The position numbers were made by a program, and so were the translations under genes. The notes below the pieces were generated by a model. That model made no database searches and was not told where the DNA came from. It saw nothing but the letters and a program-made list of their open reading frames with translations. Below are positions 1 through 6,032 of a stretch of 9,999 bases of DNA, one piece after another. The first letter of the stretch is position 1, and every line of letters starts with the position of its first letter. The stretch comes from Holosporaceae bacterium. Lineage in GTDB: Bacteria; Pseudomonadota; Alphaproteobacteria; UBA3830. The stretch covers positions 1 to 9,999 of the forward strand of contig JAISYW010000087.1 in assembly GCA_031269645.1 (NCBI GenBank). The letters are read 5' to 3'.

Positions 1-620
1 CCGACTGGATGACAGCCAGACATAACATACAAACTAAAAATAAAAGCGGATTATCCTTTAAGCAGATCAGAAAGAGCGTTGTTGCTACTCCGATTAAATT
101 CCTGGAGAATTTAGAACTCGAAATAAATACGCTGATGGAGAATCTACAAACTCTAGATAAATTTCTTACTCGCGAATGTCAGCATGAAGCTCCAAGCTTT
201 CACGGAATTTACGATAATTTAGAAGATATAAAACGTCTTACTTCTAAAAATTTAATAGATAAACGAATGCAAGTAGGTGAAGAAAACAAAAAACACGCCG
301 TTTCGAAAGAAAGTCTTGCTGACGACGAAAATGAAACAGAAGCTTCTATTGAAAGAACTCCAGTCAACGAAAATGTAAGCAAAAACAAAATAACAATAGA
401 GCAGGCTTACGATTCATTAAGGGAAATTTCTGTTTTTTTAGGAAATGAACAACCGCAGAGCCCTGCGTCTACGTTAATTAAGATTGCCGATGCTATTGGT
501 AAGAAAACATTTCAAGAATTGCTGGAAATCAATATGAAAAGCGGGGCTTCCGTAATGCATACCATCTCCGAGCTTTATAAAATATTAAATACCGGTTCCG
601 AAAATAATCAGCAGAAATAG
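1..620 (+). CDS. tssA: TssA-like (ImpA/VasJ) type VI secretion protein, C-terminal part
   Basis: The frame is open to the left edge (codons for Asp-Trp precede the first ATG at 9), so this is probably the 3' end of a longer gene. TssA proteins are usually about 340-500 residues, against about 205 visible here. Numbering from the ATG at 9, residues 131-192 carry the pattern of the TssA C-terminal domain: an Ala-Tyr-x-x-Leu helix, then EQPQSP (147-152) matching the family's E-P-H-S-P, then a short helix and a TFQELLE segment matching MPxxxLLxEL. Residues 30-80 resemble the preceding helix pair, with an APSF motif like the family's APSL. Between them is a charged, low-complexity linker (about 85-125). 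Known family role: TssA guides baseplate or sheath assembly of the contractile type VI apparatus in the cytoplasm. The N-terminal ImpA domain is not in the window. The assignment is from remembered motifs only; a stand-alone short protein starting at 9 is possible. It converges on the next gene with only 30 bases between the stop codons. Confidence 0.68.
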   Translation, partial: DWMTARHNIQTKNKSGLSFKQIRKSVVATPIKFLENLELEINTLMENLQTLDKFLTRECQHEAPSFHGIYDNLEDIKRLTSKNLIDKRMQVGEENKKHAVSKESLADDENETEASIERTPVNENVSKNKITIEQAYDSLREISVFLGNEQPQSPASTLIKIADAIGKKTFQELLEINMKSGASVMHTISELYKILNTGSENNQQK

Positions 621-650
621 TTATTAGATATATCGAAGTATTTTCCTCTA

Positions 651-2231
651 TTATTCTACATTTTGAGCCTCTTGATGTCCGGCAAAAGATTTAATATCGG
701 CAGCGATAGCGTCAAGAGCTGTTTTTAGTTGGGCTTCTGTAGTAGCTTCCTGCCAGTACGGCGTCGTTATCCCGCTGGCGCAACTTTTGATATAACCATA
801 ATCGTGCGAAACAATATTTCTAGCAGCGTCTTTAGCATTCGTTTGTCCTCGATATTTGATAATATAGACACGCAGATTTGCGTTTTCCTTCAGTTTGTTG
901 CAAACTGCAGTTGTAACTGTCCTGCAGGCTGCGTTAGGACTAGTGGCCAATTGCACATCTGTCGTATTTCCGCCAATTGTCTGCCATTCATTAAGCAGCA
1001 GAACTGAATTAATTGGCCATGTAAAACCGCCGACTATCATTTTGGCCTTAGCGTTCGCTGATTCAGGATAATGTAAATCGAATTCATAGCAAGCCGGCGA
1101 CGATCTCGCATCATTTTTCCAAAATCTTTTATTTAATCCGGGACAATATTGGTAGTCAGATGTTCCCCATCGCATATACGGCGCTGAAGTTCCAACGTCG
1201 TCCATTATAGCGAAAAAATCTCCAGCTATTTGGTAATTATAAAAACGATTTGGGTATGACAAATTCTTATAATTGCAATATGGCCTCCAGTAGCCGAGAT
1301 CGTAATCATACGTTAAGCCAAACGAAGCCCCTGATCCATCGAATTCGCTTCCGAAAGCTACTCCGGTTGCGCAAACTGGTTTACCGCCATAATTCCGGGA
1401 AAAATTCACCGAGCGCGAATATTCAATTGCGTTCGGGTAATTGAGGATTTTATAATATGGCGATGGTAAGGAATCTATAAATGCTGGATCGCTGATTTTG
1501 GTGTTTGTTAGATTCAAAGTCACGGCGTATTGCCCGTTTCCTATATCTTCATATTTATGAGTGCTAGGAGATATTGTTATGGTTTGCGTTGTTGCAGACG
1601 TTGTGCTATTGATCGTGGTATTTTCCCATGAATCGTCGTGTTTCTTAACGCCTATGATGCCAGAGCTTACAATTGTCGTAATGGTAGATAAACTCAAATC
1701 TCCAATTCCATAAAAATTTATGTATCCAGATGCGTTAGGGCCGTTTCCTCCGCTTAGGGTAATGTAATTATCCACATTTGGCGAAGTTGTGGATGTTGTA
1801 ACAGTTCTATTGTTTTTGCAAACCGAACTGATAAGCCACCAATTATATCTGTGATCATGGTTTTTCGAGATGGTTGGCGCTTTTTCATTCGGATCTAATA
1901 CAACATAATTCGTTTTGTTTGAGTTATTCAAAAATATCGTTAAATCAAGGTGATATATCGTACGTTGCGTTACATCGTCGTAATACGCGTCATAACTTGT
2001 TATGGAGTAGTTTTCGCTATTTGTGCCAGTACTAGAAGGGGGGTCAGTGCTAGGGTTCCAGTTCGGTGGAAAATATAAAAAATTTTTGTCGAAATCTTGA
2101 CCATCAATGTTTAAAAATATTGCCAGCTCAGCCGCATATTCCATGCGTTTAAAAGTCGTTACAATTTTTCCATAAGAAATTGGAAATTCTATTTTTGGTG
2201 GCGCGCAGCTAGCCAGAGCATTATCCTCCAT
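651..2231 (-). CDS. C-terminal half of a TadG-like vWA protein, in the -1 frame relative to the upstream ORF
   Basis: This 526-codon frame overlaps the end of the 1208-codon frame upstream by 43 bases. It has no signal peptide or membrane segment of its own, although its composition (rich in Asn, Ser, Thr, Tyr, with scattered Cys) suits an exported surface protein. Most of it (about residues 20-440) matches no family I recognise. The last part does: NLRVYIIKY (about 448-456), IKSCASG (about 480) and YWQEATTEAQLKTALDAIAADI (about 494-515). Together these follow the end of TadG-type vWA domains, where a strand of the form gixiYTIgF precedes a CAs-YYxAxxaxxL-F-xIa helix. That terminal block needs the earlier vWA strands found in the upstream frame, so the two were probably one gene. 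The nominal ATG at 2231 has a GGA six bases upstream, so independent or coupled initiation cannot be excluded. The frame is open upstream of this ATG to a TAA at about 2267-2269. The stop lies 30 bases from the end of the convergent tssA-like gene. Confidence 0.8.
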   Translation of the reverse strand: MEDNALASCAPPKIEFPISYGKIVTTFKRMEYAAELAIFLNIDGQDFDKNFLYFPPNWNPSTDPPSSTGTNSENYSITSYDAYYDDVTQRTIYHLDLTIFLNNSNKTNYVVLDPNEKAPTISKNHDHRYNWWLISSVCKNNRTVTTSTTSPNVDNYITLSGGNGPNASGYINFYGIGDLSLSTITTIVSSGIIGVKKHDDSWENTTINSTTSATTQTITISPSTHKYEDIGNGQYAVTLNLTNTKISDPAFIDSLPSPYYKILNYPNAIEYSRSVNFSRNYGGKPVCATGVAFGSEFDGSGASFGLTYDYDLGYWRPYCNYKNLSYPNRFYNYQIAGDFFAIMDDVGTSAPYMRWGTSDYQYCPGLNKRFWKNDARSSPACYEFDLHYPESANAKAKMIVGGFTWPINSVLLLNEWQTIGGNTTDVQLATSPNAACRTVTTAVCNKLKENANLRVYIIKYRGQTNAKDAARNIVSHDYGYIKSCASGITTPYWQEATTEAQLKTALDAIAADIKSFAGHQEAQNVE

Positions 2232-2267
2232 TCTCCATCCACGTCTCTGTACAGCATAATATCGCTG
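2189..2267 (-). other. Probable frameshift or recoding zone joining the 1208- and 526-codon frames
   Basis: Between 2267 and 2189 both frames are open on the minus strand. The upstream frame ends CAC-CAA-AAA-TAG, with a five-A run (plus-strand T run at 2192-2196) directly before the stop. Rereading one A, or restoring a sixth A, gives CAA-AAA-ATA-GAA-TTT. That continues into the second frame as HQKIEFPIS and makes one protein of about 1721 residues. Homopolymer runs are common sites of indels, of sequencing error and of ribosomal or polymerase slippage. The sequence alone cannot tell which applies. Confidence 0.65.
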
Positions 2268-5200
2268 GCGTTAGGATGATTGTAGGAATTTGCGTCAATT
2301 TTGAGTGGATAACCACGACGATCTGGTCCAAATTCAACTCCTTCGTCTTTACGAGGAGAGGAATATTTCTCCGAATCATCTAGATAATGCCCTTTTTCCT
2401 GAAATATACACCTCATATTTTGAGAAGTTAAACTAACGTCAGTAATATAGGCGTCTTTCACCTCATAATATATTTTTTGTGCTTTATAATTATTCGTAAA
2501 ACAGCTCGCAGAAAATGTATACGATTCCGAAGAAGTGGTTGTGCCTACTCCTTTACTACTGGAGATGTCAGTGCCATTTACGCCGAAAAGAGTAACTGAA
2601 CCTGAATTTTTAGGATAAACTGTCGCCGTTATTTGTATTGGGGCTTTTATATTTGTATTAATGTATGCCGTTCCATTTGAGTTTTGCGTATCTGTCGTAC
2701 CTGACAATGAACAGCTCGGCGTAACTTTTTCATATGGTCTATTGGTAATTTCGGCAGAGATTAATTTTAATGATTTCATCTCAAACTCGATATAGTAATT
2801 GCCATTGTCGTCAATTGAGGATATTTTGTCCGGAGTAATGAAGAAAGTTTTCTCGCCAGCTACGGAGTACATGGTTGAATCGCTTATATTGGCGAAGGTC
2901 AATTCAGAGTTATTATTCTTCAAATCGTCGAATACGGCAATATGGTCGTTATTACTTATTGCCACAAATTTGTTGTCTCCGTATGTTATTGCGCACCATC
3001 CTTCATCGCAAATAGAAGACAAATGGCTTCCCGCGCTTTGCCATATAACACCGTCTTCGGATGTGGCAATATTGCCACAACAATTTATTGCCACAAATCT
3101 GCTGTTTCCATAGGTTATTGCGCACCATCCTCCGTCGCAAATAGAAGACAAAGGGCTTCCAGCACTTTGCCAAGTAACGCCATCCTCAGAATACGCAACA
3201 TGGCCGTCAGAATCTATTACCACAAATCTGCTGTTTCCGTAGATCAGATCGTTCCCCAAAAAGCCGTATTGATTAGGTTGCAGCCAAGTGATACCGTTAT
3301 CATCTGAACATACCGCATAACCTTCGTAAGTAGTTATTGCCACAAATCTGTTGTTACCGTGCGCTATTCCTATATACGCTCCTCCTAGTGCAGTTGCATC
3401 AGAGGCTTTTTTAATTTGCCAGTCAATGCCGTCTTCAGAATATGCTATATATGAGCCACAAAACGCTACAAATTTACCATTTGCATAGGTTATTGCGTTC
3501 CATTCTCCGCGGCCAATAGAAGACGAAAACAAAGGGCTTCCAGCACTTTGCCATGTAATACCATCTTTAGAATACGCTACTTCTCCACGGAGACCCATTA
3601 CAACAAACCTATTATTTCCGTATACTATCCTGTTCCAAGAAACGTCAATAGAAGACAGAGGATTCCCGCAATCAGTCCATGAATTCATATTGGACGAACT
3701 TGAAACTGTATTTGAAAAGGTAATTTTTACTAGTCCCTTAGCAGGAAATGTTAGACGGCCTTTGGCTGCTTCTTCGCATACGCCATTGACGACCGTTCCG
3801 CTCAACGTTTCGTATTTGATGATTTTTTTTTGTCCTTGGATAGTACCGTCATAATTTGTTCCATCCAGAAATTTTTTCGTCGTATCGCTGTAATCTATAC
3901 TGAAATCGATTTTGTCGCTTTCGAATATCGGAATTTCAGCGTAATCGTTGTCAAAACCAATGTAAGTGAGTTCTCCTGGCTCAAACCAATCTGGCTTGTT
4001 CACTAGCAAAATCACGGCTTTTTTGCGACCAGAAGTCGTTTTTGGTTCCCGATACAACCCACTACTGGACGTTTTAGAAAGTTGAGAGGAATCTCTGGTC
4101 CAACTCTGAAAAAAATTATTAGCCCACTCTAGTGGAATGAACAGAAAATTGGATACATTTTGCAGATCATAAATGGGATATAAGGCGTTCAACATTTCAT
4201 AAATCTTGACCAAATCTGCCGTTGGCTCGATCATGTAGTATGGATTGGGTAAATATGTCTTACAAGCTTTTTCGCATTTTAAACTCAGTAGATTTGCATA
4301 TCCCAGATAGCAAGGGTTCAAATTCATACGACGATATTTTAGTTCCGCTGTGTTTGGATTATCGTTAGACAGCAGATTTCCGACGGCAATTTGATTGCCA
4401 GCATACTTGGGCAAAAGTTGAACGCTTCCTCTGCGACACATAATGGGGCAACCGGTAAGATCTTTGCCCCAAACATAATTCATGGCCAATGAAGCATCTT
4501 TTTCTCCGCGAGTGGCGTAGAGTGTTGCTCCGCAGATTGTTCCGCAGCTGGACTTAGGGGTGCAAATATAATAGGTTGTAACAAAATCCGGGATCTGATC
4601 CGTATACACTGTTTTATCCGGTGAAATTGATACTTTCCCGGAATATGGGATCAGTCCCATGTTTACGCCGCGCGTGCAATAAAAATGCCTCTTCACGAAA
4701 TTTTTGCAAGCTTGCCCAATTTGATAAATCGGAGTCGTTTTCACGGCCGCCGAAACAGTATTGGTATTGGTATTCGCTTCTGCAAACGGAGTTCCGGCGC
4801 TATCTGACGCAGCATCTTGGTTGTCTGTGTTACAAGTTGCGCCGTTTACCGGAACTGCCAATACGATATCCACGTTACATTGAGCAGGCAGAGCGTAAGC
4901 GGTATCATTATCCGTCTGTACTTTGATTTTATCATTATTAAGAGATACCAACACACGATTGGCGTCCAAGGAATCAAATCTTTTTCTGTAGGTGGAAGCA
5001 TTGGTGCTATGTATGCCGCCGGTAGATGATAAATTGTTTTCCGCGCTGTAACCAAAACTTGTGGAATTATCAATACTGGGAACCTGATAGTAAATATATG
5101 AACAATAATCGTTATATGCGTTATAATATGTATTTGTGGGATATTCAGAAGAAATAGTAGTCGTATTTAATTTAGGTTCCGTATAAATATCATGATTTTT

Positions 5201-5815
5201 TAGTACAAAATTCCCTTGCTCCAATTCAGTTTCATCAACTTCATCAAAAATACTAGCTCGATTTGCCGCTTCCGTGCCCTTGTCTACTAATTTCCACATT
5301 GCACAATAAGGATTCCAAAGAGAATAATTTTTATTCTGATTGGAGGCGCACAATCTATTTATATATTTTGTATCTTCCACATAATCGATTTTTATTGAAG
5401 GAGAAGAGATTGATGATTTTACAATCATAACGCCAAAAGCAGAATTCGACGTTGTTTGATGATTCTGTTTAACATTTAAACCAGGAATCACTTCTCCTAT
5501 TATGCTGTCGTCATGAATTGGATTAGCGTTGTAAACGGCGTCGGCTATTTTTAAAATAGCGTCTTTTTGCTGATCTAATGTTAATCCAGGATTCCAATTT
5601 TTAGCCACTGCTAAAGCGGCGCTTTTAGCGCATTTCTTATAGAAGTTACCGCCGCTTTTTTCCATATTAATAGTATCTTTTGTAGAACTATCTATTACAT
5701 ATTTGGCGCCAAGCATGAGCACCGGTATCGCTACGCACAGTAATATGGCTATATAACCACTAGCTTTCCGCCTAATAGAGATTCTTTTGAAAAATTTATT
5801 CTTAAAAGATTCCAT
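2189..5815 (-). CDS. TadG-like membrane-anchored protein with vWA-like fold and Asp-box propeller
   Basis: The predicted protein has 1208 residues from an ATG with only a weak ribosome site. The N-terminus is basic (residues 1-18), followed by one hydrophobic segment (about 19-41) and a KCAKSAALAVA helix (61-71). This is the arrangement of TadE/TadG-like Flp-pilus proteins, with the bulk of the chain predicted outside the inner membrane. vWA-like elements follow: strand VDIVLAVPVNGA (about 315-326) where the metal-site DxSxS should be; MGLIPYSGKV (about 388); a long helix with PLEWANNFF near 560-570; and KKAVILLVNKPDW (about 598-610) where TadG proteins have the LTDG strand. A Cys-rich stretch lies at about 410-520. 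Six Asp-box repeats occupy about 717-965. After them come a region resembling beta-sandwich sequence and an abrupt stop in GEWRIMLWLAARHQK. The vWA C-terminus is missing here but present in the overlapping -1 frame, so the frame is probably broken or recoded. Known TadG proteins assist Tad pili; the function of this enlarged version is unknown. Confidence 0.85.
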   Translation of the reverse strand: MESFKNKFFKRISIRRKASGYIAILLCVAIPVLMLGAKYVIDSSTKDTINMEKSGGNFYKKCAKSAALAVAKNWNPGLTLDQQKDAILKIADAVYNANPIHDDSIIGEVIPGLNVKQNHQTTSNSAFGVMIVKSSISSPSIKIDYVEDTKYINRLCASNQNKNYSLWNPYCAMWKLVDKGTEAANRASIFDEVDETELEQGNFVLKNHDIYTEPKLNTTTISSEYPTNTYYNAYNDYCSYIYYQVPSIDNSTSFGYSAENNLSSTGGIHSTNASTYRKRFDSLDANRVLVSLNNDKIKVQTDNDTAYALPAQCNVDIVLAVPVNGATCNTDNQDAASDSAGTPFAEANTNTNTVSAAVKTTPIYQIGQACKNFVKRHFYCTRGVNMGLIPYSGKVSISPDKTVYTDQIPDFVTTYYICTPKSSCGTICGATLYATRGEKDASLAMNYVWGKDLTGCPIMCRRGSVQLLPKYAGNQIAVGNLLSNDNPNTAELKYRRMNLNPCYLGYANLLSLKCEKACKTYLPNPYYMIEPTADLVKIYEMLNALYPIYDLQNVSNFLFIPLEWANNFFQSWTRDSSQLSKTSSSGLYREPKTTSGRKKAVILLVNKPDWFEPGELTYIGFDNDYAEIPIFESDKIDFSIDYSDTTKKFLDGTNYDGTIQGQKKIIKYETLSGTVVNGVCEEAAKGRLTFPAKGLVKITFSNTVSSSSNMNSWTDCGNPLSSIDVSWNRIVYGNNRFVVMGLRGEVAYSKDGITWQSAGSPLFSSSIGRGEWNAITYANGKFVAFCGSYIAYSEDGIDWQIKKASDATALGGAYIGIAHGNNRFVAITTYEGYAVCSDDNGITWLQPNQYGFLGNDLIYGNSRFVVIDSDGHVAYSEDGVTWQSAGSPLSSICDGGWCAITYGNSRFVAINCCGNIATSEDGVIWQSAGSHLSSICDEGWCAITYGDNKFVAISNNDHIAVFDDLKNNNSELTFANISDSTMYSVAGEKTFFITPDKISSIDDNGNYYIEFEMKSLKLISAEITNRPYEKVTPSCSLSGTTDTQNSNGTAYINTNIKAPIQITATVYPKNSGSVTLFGVNGTDISSSKGVGTTTSSESYTFSASCFTNNYKAQKIYYEVKDAYITDVSLTSQNMRCIFQEKGHYLDDSEKYSSPRKDEGVEFGPDRRGYPLKIDANSYNHPNASDIMLYRDVDGEWRIMLWLAARHQK
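2920..3665 (-). repeat. Six tandem Asp-box propeller units inside the TadG-like gene
   Basis: Six in-frame repeats with the pattern W-x-x-I-x-Y-G-N-x-[RK]-F-V-A, about 10-15 residues, then A-x-S-x-D-G-[IV]-x-W. Anchor points in the DNA (the plus-strand form of the RFVA segment) fall near 2961, 3090, 3220, 3341, 3467 and 3602. The periods are therefore about 129, 130, 121, 126 and 135 bases, all close to 40-45 codons. The last unit (2920-2990) lacks a clear Asp box. S-x-D-(x)-G-x-T-W is the Asp-box (BNR) motif of sialidase-like beta-propellers. Unit 3 has the full spacing (SDDNGITW); the others are one residue shorter. Six units would fit a six-bladed propeller. Confidence 0.85.
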
Positions 5816-5893
5816 TTTCTTATGTAAACATGAGAAAATTTAAATAATTATTAAAAAAATGGGCGTAAATATTGAAATGTAATTTTTGATTTG

Positions 5894-5923
5894 TTCCGAT
5901 ACAATATAAAGTTGCAGTATAAT
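5894..5923 (+). promoter_or_regulatory. Candidate promoter for spoT in the divergent spacer
   Basis: A perfect TATAAT lies at 5918-5923, 109 bases before the spoT TTG. The -35 region is poor: TTCCGA at 5894-5899 with an 18-base spacer, or TTGTTC at 5891-5896 with a spacer that is too long (21). The whole 217-base spacer (5816-6032) is very AT-rich, so a chance -10 match is likely enough to keep confidence low. No convincing minus-strand promoter for the TadG-like gene could be picked out. Confidence 0.35.
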
Positions 5924-6024
5924 GAAAGTCATGTCGAGTTTTGTTATATATTTTCGTAAAAGCGTGCGGTATTTGCGTGCCCTAAGCGAAGAGTTTTGTT
6001 AATAATTTAAATATAAATAGTTTT

Positions 6025-6029
6025 GGTGG
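6025..6029 (+). promoter_or_regulatory. Ribosome binding site GGTGG that supports the spoT TTG start
   Basis: GGTGG sits three bases before TTG at 6033, which is closer than usual. An in-frame TAG at 6018-6020 rules out any earlier start, and no ATG or GTG lies between that TAG and the conserved N-terminal motif, so TTG is the best available initiator. Confidence 0.5.
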
Positions 6030-6032
6030 CAC

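Noticed and set aside
621..650. Terminator between the convergent tssA-like and TadG-like genes
   Set aside because: The 30-base gap is AT-rich but shows no stem-loop with a T-run.
729..1007. Plus-strand open frames at 729-1007, 1250-1444, 2799-3113, 2942-3307 and 4621-5029
   Set aside because: They lie opposite the large minus-strand frames and show no family motifs. Those at 2799-3307 only mirror the propeller repeats.
2192..2198. Canonical -1 ribosomal slippery heptamer (X XXY YYZ) at the frame junction
   Set aside because: In the zero frame the site reads C-CAA-AAA, whose first three bases are not identical, and no obvious downstream pseudoknot was seen. A single-codon AAA slip or an indel is possible, but the classical signal is absent.
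2205..2231. LASC near the start of the 526-codon frame, considered as a lipoprotein lipobox
   Set aside because: Only eight residues precede the Cys and they are acidic (MEDN...), with no basic n-region or hydrophobic core.
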